Source of the DNA: Enterobacter oligotrophicus
Lineage (GTDB): Bacteria > Pseudomonadota > Gammaproteobacteria > Enterobacterales > Enterobacteriaceae
Direction: 5' to 3'
DNA length: 64,000 nt
NCBI RefSeq assembly: GCF_009176645.1
Contig: NZ_AP019007.1
Location: 248,001-312,000 of the forward strand
Every line of letters starts with the position of its first letter. Position 1 is the first letter of the stretch. Below the pieces are notes generated by a model, which was given only the letters and a program-made list of their open reading frames with translations, did not search any database and was not told where the DNA came from. Made by a program: the position numbers and the translations under genes. Positions 54,162 to 63,603 of this stretch are shown here, in pieces.

Positions 54162-54186
54162 CCGCTCCTTAACGGGAGCGGTTTTT
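54162..54186. terminator. Rho-independent terminator between the flavoprotein gene and araJ
   Basis: CCGCTCC (54162-54168) and GGAGCGG (54175-54181) form a 7-bp stem followed by TTTTT, placed between convergent genes. Confidence 0.85.
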
Positions 54187-54191
54187 AAGGC

Positions 54192-55364
54192 TCATGCCGT
54201 GCGTTCACTCGCGTGACGAGTTTTTACTTTCAGATGGGCATAAAGCAGCAGTGAGGTCATCGCGGAAAACGACAGGATAGCCGCGGGTAACGTGACATAG
54301 CTCCAGCTAAAACCGAGGGTGATCATCATCCCGCCAAAATACGCACCGATCGCACTTCCCAGATTAAACGCCACCTGCCCTCCGGCAGCGCCTAACAGTT
54401 CGCCCCCTTTTGCATTTTGCAGCAGCAGAATTTGCAGCGGTGCAGAGAGCGCGAAAAGCCCGGCGCAACAGATGAAGCCCATCACCAGCGAGGCCGTTTT
54501 CTGTTCACCGAAAGCAAAGAGCAGCAGCAGTGAAGCGACAATCACCAGATCGGTCGTCGCGGCGATGCGCAGCGGGCTATAACGGCCGGATAGTTTCCCG
54601 CTCATAAGATTACCGAGCACCATGCCCAGCCCCATCAGCATCATAATGATGGTCATCCCCCCTTCGGAGAAGCCAGACACATTGACCATAAACGGCTTAA
54701 CAAAGCTGAACCAGGCGAACACCCCGGCATTGCCAAACATGGTGGCGGCAAAAATCAGCCACGGTTCCGGTTTTTTCAGAAAGTGAAACTGCTCGGTGAG
54801 CCTGGTTTCTGTTTTATCGTAAAGTTTCGGCACCCACAGCAGCACGGAAAGGATGACCAGCGCGTCGAACGCAGCGATCAGGAAGAAAGTGTAACGCCAG
54901 TGATATTCATGGCCCAGCCAAGTGCCGAGGGGAACACCGACCAGGTTGGCCACCGTCATTCCCGCCACCATCCCGGCCACCGCCACCGTGACCTTACCCG
55001 GAGGCGCGATTTTCGAAAGAATAATCGCCCCGACACCGAAAATGGCACCATGAGGGAAACCTGAGATCAAACGCCCCGCCGCCAGCCCCAGATACGAGCC
55101 AGACACGCTGAAGAGGGCATTACCGATGACGCACATCGTCACCAGAAAAAGCAGCGTCGATTTTAATGAGAACCTGCTGGAAAATAGCGCCACGATCGGC
55201 GCGCCGATCACCACGCCGAAGGCGTAAAAGGAGATCATATTCCCGGCGGAGGGAATCGAAATGCCGGTGTCATGCGCCAGCTCCGTCAACACACCCATAA
55301 TGCCAAACTCAGCCATTCCGAGGCCAAACGTACCAAGCGCCAGCGAGAAAATTGTCTTTTTCAT
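54192..55364 (-). CDS. araJ: MFS efflux transporter AraJ
   Basis: A 390-residue major facilitator with 12 transmembrane helices, closely following E. coli AraJ: KTIFSLALGTFGLGMAEFGIMGVL at the start, GRLISGFPHGAIFGVGAI around helix 4 and QNAKGGELLGAAGGQ in the second half. ATG 55364 is chosen to match; the frame continues 45 bases upstream. E. coli araJ is arabinose-induced but not needed for arabinose use; the substrate is uncertain. The E. coli gene lies elsewhere in its genome, so this is a different location. Confidence 0.93.
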   Translation of the reverse strand: MKKTIFSLALGTFGLGMAEFGIMGVLTELAHDTGISIPSAGNMISFYAFGVVIGAPIVALFSSRFSLKSTLLFLVTMCVIGNALFSVSGSYLGLAAGRLISGFPHGAIFGVGAIILSKIAPPGKVTVAVAGMVAGMTVANLVGVPLGTWLGHEYHWRYTFFLIAAFDALVILSVLLWVPKLYDKTETRLTEQFHFLKKPEPWLIFAATMFGNAGVFAWFSFVKPFMVNVSGFSEGGMTIIMMLMGLGMVLGNLMSGKLSGRYSPLRIAATTDLVIVASLLLLFAFGEQKTASLVMGFICCAGLFALSAPLQILLLQNAKGGELLGAAGGQVAFNLGSAIGAYFGGMMITLGFSWSYVTLPAAILSFSAMTSLLLYAHLKVKTRHASERTA

Positions 55365-55697
55365 AACACAACCAGGCGTTAAAAGTTTATAGCGGGCATT
55401 ATTGACCAATCTTGTATGGTGAGCCAGTTCAAATCAGTTTACTGACACATTAATCCATTAATTCAGGTGGATCACACGCCTGTTGCGGCCTCGCTCTTTA
55501 TCGTGCCGGACAACCTGAGGATGACAATCATGGTGAGTAAGAGCAGCTGTTGATGTCGTAAATATCCTTTCAGGGATGTTGCTGAGCGATTGTGATATTA
55601 CTGGAAGACGCCTCGCATAATTTATATTACCAGGGTAAACGGTATTGTCTTTTATTGGCGGCGGTTGATAATGACCGCACCAACAGAGGAGACGAGA
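55365..55697. other. Non-coding region between araJ and the toxin-antitoxin pair
   Basis: About 330 bp containing the araJ promoter on the minus strand and, near its right end, the toxin-antitoxin promoter (AT-rich 55615-55660). No convincing reading frame, RNA gene or AraC-type site is visible by eye. Confidence 0.45.
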
Positions 55698-55886
55698 ATG
55701 AAACAATCTGCCATAACCAATCAGCCAGCTCATGGGCTGACTCATACATCATCCGGTCCTGCTGAACCTGGCCCGACTTCAAAACATAAGCTATCAGAGG
55801 AGGACCGCGCATTTATACGATCAATGAATGAATTTGTGGAAAAACATGGAACGATTACTGACGATGATTTTTTCAGGGTGCTTTGA
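55698..55886 (+). CDS. CcdA-like antitoxin lacking an RHH domain
   Basis: A 62-residue protein. ATG 55698 follows GAGGAGACGAGA. The C-terminal half (LSEEDRAFIRSMNEFVEKHGTITDDDFFRVL) resembles the toxin-binding tail of CcdA, whose corresponding part reads roughly VARFIEMNGSFADENRDW. The N-terminal half is Pro-, Ser- and Thr-rich and probably disordered; the ribbon-helix-helix DNA-binding domain of F-plasmid CcdA is missing. Its stop overlaps the toxin start by one base (TGATG), the usual coupled antitoxin-toxin order. Confidence 0.7.
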   Translation: MKQSAITNQPAHGLTHTSSGPAEPGPTSKHKLSEEDRAFIRSMNEFVEKHGTITDDDFFRVL

Positions 55887-56209
55887 TGCTTAAACAATTT
55901 AATATCTATCGTAATCCTTCAGCAGCAACCAGGGATTGTCTTCCTTACTATATGCTCATCCAGGATGATTGTTATGATGATCTTGCCACACGCGTTATTG
56001 TGCCATTAATGAGAAAAAGTCAATTACCCTTATGGCAAAGCCATCTGGCACCGAGAATAAATATAGATTTTGAAACCTTTCTAATTTATTCGCCAATGAT
56101 AAGTAATATTAATAATCAGAAAATTAACAATAAAGACTTTGTTTGTAATTTACGCAATGCTCGTCATGATGTTATAGCTGCAGTAGATCGTTTATTGACT
56201 AACACATGA
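55886..56209 (+). CDS. CcdB-like toxin
   Basis: A 107-residue protein of the CcdB/MazF fold. The start resembles CcdB (MLKQFNIYRNPS, then PYYMLIQDDCYDDLATRVIVPL), and the C-terminal helix NLRNARHDVIAAVDRLL resembles that of Vibrio fischeri CcdB. CcdB poisons DNA gyrase through its last residues (WGI in the F plasmid); here the end is LLTNT, so gyrase poisoning may be weakened or the target changed. ATG 55886 is used; a TTG one codon earlier is in frame. Base composition is AT-rich relative to neighbours, suggesting horizontal acquisition. Confidence 0.75.
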   Translation: MLKQFNIYRNPSAATRDCLPYYMLIQDDCYDDLATRVIVPLMRKSQLPLWQSHLAPRINIDFETFLIYSPMISNINNQKINNKDFVCNLRNARHDVIAAVDRLLTNT

Positions 56210-56277
56210 CTTAAGACCCCCCAGATAGACCCGCGCAAGCGACGCGCCGCCAGACAAAGCCGACGGCGCAGGAGAAC

Positions 56278-56934
56278 TTACTTCATCCCTTCCGTACTCT
56301 CATTTTTCGCTTCCAGACGCTCAACATCACGATACCAGCGCGGATGATGTTTCTGCGCCCAGCGGCGACTCACCTTCCCTTCAATCATTCCTTTGATCGA
56401 CCCTTTCACCCAGAACGCCATATACATGTGGATCAGGATGGCGTGGATCAAAATGATGGCCGAGGTCGCGTGGATCAGTAGCGCGTAACGAATCACCTGA
56501 ATCGGGAAATAGTGCGCAAAATATGGACGCCAGATGATAACGCCGGTAACCAGTAGCACGAATATCATGCTCATGATGGTCCAGAACATCATCTTCTGTC
56601 CGGCATTGTATTTGCCCACTTTCGCGACTTTATGCTCGTTCCCTTTCAGAACTTCGACAATCCCTTTCACCCACGGAATATCCTGCTTGTCCGGGATGTT
56701 GTGGTGTACGAAGCGCACAAACATAAACATCAGCACCACGAAAATCAGTACGCCGAAGAACGGGTGCAGAATGCGCCCCATCTGCGGTGTCCCGAAGGTT
56801 TCGGTCAGCCATTGCAGGGTCGGGAAGAAAAACGAAATCCCCGACACCGCCACCAGGAAGAAGCAGATCACCACCGTCCAGTGACAGGCGCGGTCAATAA
56901 ACTTCGTGCGCACTATCATTTTCGACTTACTCAT
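56278..56934 (-). CDS. fdnI: Formate dehydrogenase-N cytochrome b556 subunit
   Basis: A 218-residue inner-membrane subunit with four helices that binds two hemes b and passes electrons to menaquinone. It is almost identical to E. coli FdnI. Heme-ligand histidines are in [15 protein letters not shown] and [20 protein letters not shown] 56934 ([12 protein letters not shown]) has GAGGA upstream within fdnH; the frame extends seven codons further. It overlaps fdnH by eight bases. It is the last gene of fdnGHI. Confidence 0.97.
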   Translation of the reverse strand: MSKSKMIVRTKFIDRACHWTVVICFFLVAVSGISFFFPTLQWLTETFGTPQMGRILHPFFGVLIFVVLMFMFVRFVHHNIPDKQDIPWVKGIVEVLKGNEHKVAKVGKYNAGQKMMFWTIMSMIFVLLVTGVIIWRPYFAHYFPIQVIRYALLIHATSAIILIHAILIHMYMAFWVKGSIKGMIEGKVSRRWAQKHHPRWYRDVERLEAKNESTEGMK

Positions 56935-57811
56935 GATGTTCCTCCTCGTCCTCATCCACCTCTTTGTTTGGCCCGATACCGATATAGTGATAAATCAGCC
57001 CGGCAAAGGTGGCGATAAAGCCCGCCGCAGAGAGCGGTTTCAATGCACCTTTCCACAGATTGATCGAGGTATCGATCGCCGGATCTTTCGGCAGATTGTG
57101 GTACAGCTCCGGCTGGTCGTTGTGGTGCAGCACATACATGACGTGTGTACCGCCCACACCCGGCGGGTTGTAAATGCCCGCATTGTCGTAGCCGCGCGCT
57201 TTCAGCTTGTCCACCCGCTGTTGGGCCACCTCCAGCATCTCTTTCTTCGTTCCGAAGTGGATCGCGCCGGTTGGACAGGTCTTCACGCAGGCAGGCTCCT
57301 GCCCGACGCTGACGCGGTCCACGCACAGAGTGCATTTATAGACCCGGTTATCCTCTTTATTGAGGCGCGGGATATTAAACGGACATCCCGCGATGCAATA
57401 ACCGCAGCCGATGCAGTTATCCTGCTGGAAGTCGACGATCCCATTGGCATACTGAATAATCGCCCCGGCAGACGGGCATGCCTTCAGGCAGCCCGGATCT
57501 TCACAGTGCATACAGCCGTCTTTGCGAATCAGCCACTCCAGTTTGCCGTTCTGGTCGGTTTCGCTAAAGCGCATCACCGTCCAGGATTTGGCGCTCAGAT
57601 CGGCCGGGTTATCGTAAACCCCGACACAGTGTCCCACTTCGTCGCGGATATCGTTCCACTCCGAGCAGGCCACCTGGCAGGCTTTACAGCCCACGCAGGA
57701 AGAGACGTCAATAAGTTTGGCAACTTCGGCCTTGTAATCCCGCACGCGAGGCGCGGGAGTAATCGGGTTCGTCGCGGAGCGCTTAATAATGTCTTGTGTT
57801 TCCATCGCCAT
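56927..57811 (-). CDS. fdnH: Formate dehydrogenase-N iron-sulfur subunit
   Basis: A 294-residue subunit carrying four [4Fe-4S] clusters that wire the catalytic subunit to the cytochrome. Cysteine clusters are visible in [39 protein letters not shown] and CTLCVDRV...[11 protein letters not shown] single transmembrane helix near the C-terminus ([20 protein letters not shown]) anchors it. Length and sequence match E. coli FdnH. It lies 11 bp after fdnG. Confidence 0.97.
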   Translation of the reverse strand: MAMETQDIIKRSATNPITPAPRVRDYKAEVAKLIDVSSCVGCKACQVACSEWNDIRDEVGHCVGVYDNPADLSAKSWTVMRFSETDQNGKLEWLIRKDGCMHCEDPGCLKACPSAGAIIQYANGIVDFQQDNCIGCGYCIAGCPFNIPRLNKEDNRVYKCTLCVDRVSVGQEPACVKTCPTGAIHFGTKKEMLEVAQQRVDKLKARGYDNAGIYNPPGVGGTHVMYVLHHNDQPELYHNLPKDPAIDTSINLWKGALKPLSAAGFIATFAGLIYHYIGIGPNKEVDEDEEEHHE

Positions 57812-57822
57812 TTAATCGCTCC

Positions 57823-60800
57823 TTACGCTTTCTCGATGTTGACCAGAAACGCTTTGTATTCCGGCGTTTGCGAGTTGGAATCGCCGACGTTTGGCGTCAG
57901 GGTATTGGCGATGTAGCCTTTCTGCGCCACGCCTTCAAAGCCCCAGTGCAGCGGAATACCGACGGTTTCCACCTGCTGACCATGCACGTTCAACGACTGC
58001 AGACGACGGGTGACCACCGCGACAGCGCGAATAAAACCACGCTTGCTGCTTACCTTCACGCGATCGCCGTTGGCAATGCCTTTCGCTTTCGCCAGCGTTT
58101 CGCTTATCTCCACAAACTGTTCCGGCTGCGCGATGGCATTCAGCCGCGCGTGCTTGGTCCAGGTGTGGAAATGCTCGGTCAGGCGGTAGGTCGTTCCGAC
58201 ATATGGGAACTTGTCCTTTTTGCCTAAACGCAGCACGTCGTCCTCGTAAATACGCACAACCGGGCTGGAGACCACGTTCGGGTGCAGCGGGTTGGTGCCG
58301 AGCGGCGTTTCCATCGGCTCGTAGTGTTCCGGGAATGGCCCCTCTGCCAGCTTGTCGAGCGCGAACAGACGCCCCAGACCTTCCGGCTGCATGATAAACG
58401 GCCCGGTGTTACTTCCCGGCGGTGCGGTATTGAAGTCCGGGATATCGTTACCCGTCCACTTCGAGCCATTCCACTGGATCAGCATCCGTTTCGGGTCCCA
58501 CGGCTTACCGTTGATATCTGCCGACGCGCGGTTGTAGAGCACGCGACGGTTCAGCGGCCATGCCCATGCCCAACCCAGCGTATTGCCAAGTCCTGACGGA
58601 TCAGCGTTATCGCGGTTAGCCATCTGGTTACCCTGCTCTGTCCAGCTACCGGTGTAGATCCAGCAGGAAGACGCCGTAGTACCGTCATCACGCAGCAGCG
58701 CAAAGCTGGTCAGCAACTGGCCTTTTTTCGCCACGAGGTTACCATTCGCGTCATAGAGATCGGCCAGCGCCACGCCGTTATTCTCTTTCGCCACTTCTTC
58801 TGACTCAGGATGATCCGGCTGTTTGTAGCTCCAGCTCATCTTCAGCAGCGGCTCAGCGCCTTTACCGCCTTCAGTGCGGTACATCTCGCGCAGGCGATGG
58901 TAAATCCCGGCCAGGATCTCCCCGTCGTTGCGCGCTTCACCCGGTGCGTCCTGCCCTTTCCAGTGCCACTGCAGCCAGCGACCAGAGTTGGCAATCGAAC
59001 CGTCTTCTTCCGCAAAGCAGGTGGATGGCAGGCGGAACACTTCGGTCTGAATCGACGCCGGATCGACATCGTTCGATTCACCGTGGTTCTGCCAGAAAGT
59101 GGAGGTTTCCGTCACCAGCGGGTCGATGACGACCATGTATTTCAGCTTGCTCAGGCTGCGAACAACCTTGTTTTTATCCGGGAACGACGCGACCGGGTTA
59201 AAGCCCTGGCAGATATAACCGGTGACGTTACCCTTATCCATCATGTTGAAATATTTGATGACGTCGTAGGCCTGGTCCCACTTCGGCAGCCACTCAAAGC
59301 CCCAGTCGTTCTCTTTCTGCGCCGCATCACCGTAGAAGGATTTCATCAGGCTGACGGCGAACTTCGGATAATTGCTCCAGTAGTTCACCTGATCCGGCAG
59401 CGTGGCTTTCGGCGTATTCGCCGTGAGCCAGGTCTGGAAATCAGTCTGTTTTTCCGATGGCAGCGTCAGGTAACCCGGCAGGCTGGTCGACAGCAGACCG
59501 AGGTCAGTTAAGCCCTGAATGTTGGAGTGACCACGCAGCGCATTCACGCCGCCACCGGCCATCCCCATGTTGCCGAGCAGCAACTGGATCATCGCCATGG
59601 TACGGATGTTCTGCGCGCCCACGGTGTGCTGCGTCCAGCCGAGCGCATACAGGAAGGTGGTGGTTCGGTTTGCTGCACTGGTCGAGGCCAGCACTTCACA
59701 CACCTTCAGGAAGTCCGCTTTTGGCGTACCGCAGATGTTTTCCACCACGTCCGGCGTATAGCGGGAAACGTGCTGTTTCAGCAGATTCCACACACAACGT
59801 GGGTGCGTTAGCGTTTCATCACGCATCGCATAGCCGTTTTCATCGAACTGATAGTTCCAGGAGGACTTATCGTACTGGCGTTTTTCGGCGTCATAGCCGC
59901 TAAACAGCCCGTCATCGAAGGCAAAATCATCCCGCACCAGCAGATTCGCGTTGGTGTAGTGCTTAACGTATTCCGCGTTAATTTTGTTGTTTTCGATCAG
60001 GTACAACAGCACGCCAGACAAGAACGTAATGTCCGTACCGGAACGAATCGGCGCATAGATATCGGCAACCGATGCCGTACGCGTAAAGCGCGGATCGACG
60101 ACGATAAGCGTCGCATCGTTGTTGTTTTTCGCTTCCATCGCCCAGCGGAACCCCACCGGATGGGCTTCAGCGGCGTTACCGCCCATCACCACCACGACGT
60201 TAGCGTTTTTGATATCAACCCAGTGGTTGGTCATCGCACCGCGACCAAATGTTGGAGCAAGACTTGCTACCGTTGGTCCGTGTCAGACGCGCGCCTGGTT
60301 GTCTACCGCCAGCATGCCGAGGGAACGCACAAATTTTTGCGTCAGCATGCCGGTTTCATTACTTGCCGCCGAGGCGCACAGCATCCCGGTGGAGAGCCAG
60401 CGGTTGACCGTTACGCCCTGCTCGTTCTTTTCAATAAAGTTGGCGTCTCGGTCGGCTTTCATCAGTTTCGCAATGCGAGAGAAAGCCTCGTCCCAGGAGA
60501 TGCGCTGCCATTTGTCGGAACCCGGTGCGCGGTATTCCGGGTAGCGCAGGCGGTTTTCGCTGTGAACATAGTCCAGCAGTCCCGCCCCTTTCGGGCACAG
60601 TGCCCCACGGCTCACCGGATGATCCGGGTCTCCTTCAATATGATAAATCGCTTCTCTGGCGTTCTTCGCGCCATCACCCAGGCTATACATCAATAGCCCA
60701 CAACCCACGGAGCAGTATGTGCAGGTGTTACGGATCTCTTTGGCACGCAGCAGTTTATAGTTGCGTGCCTGAGCCAGCGCCATTTTGGGAGCAAATCCCA

Positions 60801-60870
60801 GCATCGCGGCTGTTGTTCCGGCCATACCGCCCGCGCAGATTTTGAAAAATTGTCTGCGGCTGACGTCCAT
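57823..60870 (-). CDS. fdnG: Formate dehydrogenase-N catalytic subunit, selenoprotein
   Basis: A 1015-residue molybdopterin enzyme oxidising formate to CO2 in the periplasm. The frame is interrupted by one in-frame TGA at 60283-60285, codon 196, exactly where E. coli FdnG has selenocysteine; it should be annotated as one CDS with Sec196, not as two ORFs. The Tat signal is SRRQFFK near the N-terminus. The [4Fe-4S] cluster ligands are in CTYCSVGCG and GALCPKG. The SECIS hairpin follows the UGA. It is the first gene of fdnGHI, with FNR and NarL sites upstream, so it should be expressed anaerobically with nitrate. Confidence 0.97.
60241..60285 (-). promoter_or_regulatory. SECIS element for Sec196 of fdnG
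   Basis: Directly after the UGA, the mRNA can form a stem-loop. Its apical part is GGUAGC-AAGUCUU-GCUCC, a GG/CC and AGC/GCU stem with a bulged U and a GU in the loop. Bulged U and loop GU are the SelB-recognition features of fdhF and fdnG SECIS elements. Confidence 0.85.
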
Positions 60871-60932
60871 TGCTGTCCTCGTTATCTGATAAGACTTCGC
60901 GCCGCAAACTAACAGTAAAGCCCCTGATTTTT

Positions 60933-60946
60933 TTGCGTCAAATCAA
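60933..60946 (-). promoter_or_regulatory. FNR site of the fdnG promoter
   Basis: On the minus strand the site reads TTGATTTGACGCAA, eight of ten matches to TTGAT-N4-ATCAA. Its centre is 69 bp upstream of the fdnG start codon, which would be -42.5 for a transcription start near 60897, the class II activator position used in E. coli fdnG. Confidence 0.65.
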
Positions 60947-60993
60947 GGACACCAGCCTTCGCCCCCTTAATAGTCAGCGCTGGCGGGTTTGAA

Positions 60994-61009
60994 TACTCCT
61001 TACGGGTTA
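60994..61009 (-). promoter_or_regulatory. NarL heptamer pair (7-2-7) of the fdnG promoter
   Basis: TACTCCT (60994-61000) fits the NarL heptamer TACYYMT; after two bases, CGGGTTA (61003-61009) is a partial inverted partner. Its centre is 62 bp upstream of the FNR centre, which places it near -105, as in E. coli. Confidence 0.55.
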
Positions 61010-61091
61010 AAGACTTAACAGAATTATTCGCGAGAAGGCGCGGATTAGTGCTATAAGTTTTTCCTTTGATTTTTAAAACGATGGCAAGGTA

Positions 61092-61970
61092 ATGGACAGA
61101 AAGAAAGCAACGCTCACTGGACTGGCGGCAATTCTTTTGTGGAGCACGATGGTTGGACTTATTCGCAGCGTGAGTGAGGGGCTGGGTCCGGTTGGCGGTG
61201 CGGCCATGATCTACACCGTCAGCGGGTTATTGTGTCTGGTGACGGTTGGCTTTCCTGATGTTCGACGCTTCTCCCCCCGTTATCTTATTGCGGGAAGCGT
61301 GCTGTTTGTCAGCTATGAAATATGCCTGGCGCTGTCGCTGGGCTATGCCGCAACGCGCGCTCAGGCTATTGAGGTCGGGATGGTTAATTACCTTTGGCCT
61401 AGCCTGACGATTGTCTTTGCGATTCTGTTCAATGGACAAAAATCAAACCTGTGGGTGATCCCCGGATTAGCCATTTCACTGTTGGGCGTGTGCTGGGTAT
61501 TAGGCGGTGAGAACGGATTGCACGTTGATGAAATAATCCGCAATGTGGTTTCAAGCCCGCTCAGCTATGCGCTGGCTTTTGCCGGTGCTTTTATCTGGGC
61601 GGCTTACTGCACCGTGACCAGTAAATTTGCCAAAGGGCAGAATGGCATTACCCTTTTTGTTTTACTCACTGCACTCAGCCTGTGGGTGAAATACGCCGTG
61701 AGCGACCAGCCAGACATGGTGTTCAGCATTCCTGTCGTGGTGAAACTCTTCATGTGTGGCGTGGCGCTTGGCTTTGGCTATGCTTCGTGGAATATCGGTA
61801 TCCTTCACGGTAACGTCACCGTGCTTGCCGCCGTGTCCTATTTCACGCCGGTATTGTCTGCAGTACTGGCAGCTGCCCTTCTTAGCTCCCCGCTCTCATT
61901 CTCCTTCTGGCAAGGAGCATTGATGGTGTGTGCCGGCTCGCTGCTCTGCTGGTACGCCACCCGAAAATAG
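61092..61970 (+). CDS. yddG: Aromatic amino acid exporter YddG
   Basis: A 292-residue inner-membrane carrier of the drug/metabolite (EamA) superfamily with ten helices in two repeats, matching E. coli YddG closely (LLWSTMVGLIRSVSEGLGPVGGAAMIY; VNYLWPSLTIVFAILFN; GFGYASWNIGILHGNVTVLAAVSYFTPVLSA). It exports phenylalanine, tyrosine and related compounds; in Salmonella the homologue also contributes to methyl viologen efflux with smvA, which is the next gene here. It is divergent from fdnG, as in E. coli. Confidence 0.96.
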   Translation: MDRKKATLTGLAAILLWSTMVGLIRSVSEGLGPVGGAAMIYTVSGLLCLVTVGFPDVRRFSPRYLIAGSVLFVSYEICLALSLGYAATRAQAIEVGMVNYLWPSLTIVFAILFNGQKSNLWVIPGLAISLLGVCWVLGGENGLHVDEIIRNVVSSPLSYALAFAGAFIWAAYCTVTSKFAKGQNGITLFVLLTALSLWVKYAVSDQPDMVFSIPVVVKLFMCGVALGFGYASWNIGILHGNVTVLAAVSYFTPVLSAVLAAALLSSPLSFSFWQGALMVCAGSLLCWYATRK

Positions 61971-61978
61971 GCCTGCAT

Positions 61979-62003
61979 AAGCCAGCATTATTGGCTGGCT
62001 TTA
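61979..62003. terminator. Terminator between yddG and smvA
   Basis: AAGCCAGC (61979-61986) and GCTGGCTT (61994-62001) form an 8-bp stem followed by TTTA on the plus strand. It lies between convergent genes and touches the smvA stop codon. Confidence 0.75.
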
Positions 62004-63488
62004 CTGCTTCGGCACCTTCGCCAGGCTAAACCAAATCCCGACCGCAAGAATCAACAACATTCCCCCCGCGCATGCCAGCGCCACGCTGTGCGAGGTAATA
62101 AACGCGTTTTTCGCCGCCACGATCACCGACTCCGACAGTGTCGGCGTCAGATCCTGCGCCACCTTCACCGCTTCACCAATGGACGACGAGGCTTTATCAA
62201 CCAATGAAGCGTTTAACCCCTGCGGCAGCACGATCGATGCCGAAAAACTGCGGGTTAGCAGCAGGCCGAAAATCGCGATCCCCAGTCCGGCACCCAGTTC
62301 ATAGGACATAGTTTCAATCGCCCCTGCGGCGGCAGCTTTCTCTTTCGGCGCGGCGGCCATAATGGCGGAGGTCGAGGCCAGCAGCGCGCTGGCGGCACTG
62401 AAGCCAAGCAGCACCATCAGGCACCACGCCTGCCACTGTTGAGTGCTGAAATCGAGCATCGACAGGCCGAGAAAACTGACCGCGCTCAGGCTCATGCCTC
62501 CGGCTGCGACAATGCGCAACCCCAGTTTTCCGACCAGTACGCCCGCAATCGGGCCACTGAACCCACTCGCCACCATCAGCGGCAGCATAAACATTCCCGC
62601 ATCAAACGGTGTGAAACCGTGAACAAACTGCAACTCCTGCGCCATCAGCAGTTCAAAACCGACCAGCGCAATCATGGCGGTCATAGCCATCACGACGCCG
62701 CTTAAGATAATGCGGTGACAGAAAAGACGCATATCGATCATCGGTACGCGCGCGCGCAACTGTATACGCACAAAGATAAACAGCAATACCGCACCCGCGA
62801 GCAACGCAGAGGCCACCAGCCACGGAGAAAGTACGCCTTTCAGCGCCGTTTTCGCGCTGTAGACCAGCAGTAAAATCGCGACAATTAACATTATCGCATG
62901 GCTGATATTGAGCGGCTGTTCAGGGCGTCCCTGCTGAGCTGGCACGAAACGCGCGGCGAGCGAGACCACCATCACCACGATCGGCACGTTGATCAAAAAT
63001 ACCGATCCCCAGTAGAAATGTTCAAGTAGCATACCGCCAATCAGCGGGCCAAACGCCGCGCCACCCGAGCCCACTGCGGCCCAGACACCCAGCGCAATAT
63101 TCCGATCCCGCACGTCAACAAACAGCGTGCGAATTCCCGCAAGCGTGGCAGGAATGATCATCGCCGCCCCAATCGCCAGCGACGCGCGCGCGGCAATCAG
63201 CCAGCCTGCAGAGGGCGCAAGGGCAGCCGCCAGCGACGACAGACCAAATAAAGCACTGCCGATCATCAGCAGCCGTTTAAAGCCAATACGATCCCCCAGT
63301 GCGCCCATCGGCAGCACCATTCCCGCCATCACCAGCGAGTAAATATCTATAATCCACAGCAATTCATTGCCGCTGGCTCCCAGCGTCATGCTCAATGTCG
63401 GCGCTGCCACGTGCAGCACCGTCGCGTCAATCGCCACCGGAATATAGACCAGCACGATAATCACTAACGCTAACCACTGACGAAACAT
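62001..63488 (-). CDS. smvA: Methyl viologen and biocide efflux pump SmvA
   Basis: A 495-residue DHA2-family major facilitator with 14 helices, the Salmonella SmvA length. ATG 63488 (MFRQWLALVIIVLVYIPVAIDATVLHVAAPTLS) has AAAGGATA upstream; the open frame runs 288 bases further through the regulatory region and smvR and is spurious there. Motif A is seen as GALGDRIGFKR and motif C-like PLIGGMLLEHFYW follows. It is a proton antiporter for quaternary ammonium compounds such as acriflavine, methyl viologen and chlorhexidine. It is divergent from the TetR-type gene smvR, its repressor. Confidence 0.95.
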   Translation of the reverse strand: MFRQWLALVIIVLVYIPVAIDATVLHVAAPTLSMTLGASGNELLWIIDIYSLVMAGMVLPMGALGDRIGFKRLLMIGSALFGLSSLAAALAPSAGWLIAARASLAIGAAMIIPATLAGIRTLFVDVRDRNIALGVWAAVGSGGAAFGPLIGGMLLEHFYWGSVFLINVPIVVMVVSLAARFVPAQQGRPEQPLNISHAIMLIVAILLLVYSAKTALKGVLSPWLVASALLAGAVLLFIFVRIQLRARVPMIDMRLFCHRIILSGVVMAMTAMIALVGFELLMAQELQFVHGFTPFDAGMFMLPLMVASGFSGPIAGVLVGKLGLRIVAAGGMSLSAVSFLGLSMLDFSTQQWQAWCLMVLLGFSAASALLASTSAIMAAAPKEKAAAAGAIETMSYELGAGLGIAIFGLLLTRSFSASIVLPQGLNASLVDKASSSIGEAVKVAQDLTPTLSESVIVAAKNAFITSHSVALACAGGMLLILAVGIWFSLAKVPKQ

Positions 63489-63510
63489 AAATATCCTTTT
63501 CACTCTAAAC

Positions 63511-63526
63511 CTGGACACATGTCCAG
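63511..63526. promoter_or_regulatory. SmvR operator 1 (near smvA)
   Basis: CTGGACA-CA-TGTCCAG is a perfect 7-2-7 dyad, 22 bp upstream of the smvA start codon, positioned to block smvA transcription. Confidence 0.7.
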
Positions 63527-63545
63527 AATGCGATCCTACGTAAAG

Positions 63546-63561
63546 TTGAACACTTGTCCAG
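63546..63561. promoter_or_regulatory. SmvR operator 2 (near smvR)
   Basis: Read on the minus strand, CTGGACA-AG-TGTTCAA is the same dyad with mismatches in its right arm. Its centre is 35 bp from operator 1. On the plus strand it overlaps a possible smvR -35 (TTGAAC at 63546), with TACACT at 63570 as -10. Confidence 0.6.
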
Positions 63562-63603
63562 CGCTTTGTTACACTCGTTTCATGACCATTAAGAGTGAGC
63601 AAA

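Noticed and set aside
56906..57916. 336-codon open frame on the plus strand opposite fdnH
   Set aside because: It is antisense to the highly conserved fdnH, has no ribosome site and no recognisable domain; GC-rich codon use of the real gene explains the open frame.
60283..60285. Nonsense mutation splitting fdnG into two genes
   Set aside because: The TGA is at the conserved Sec196 position and is followed by a SECIS-like hairpin, so it is selenocysteine.
58810..60696. Several plus-strand frames of 100-245 codons opposite fdnG
   Set aside because: All are antisense to fdnG, and none has protein-family features.
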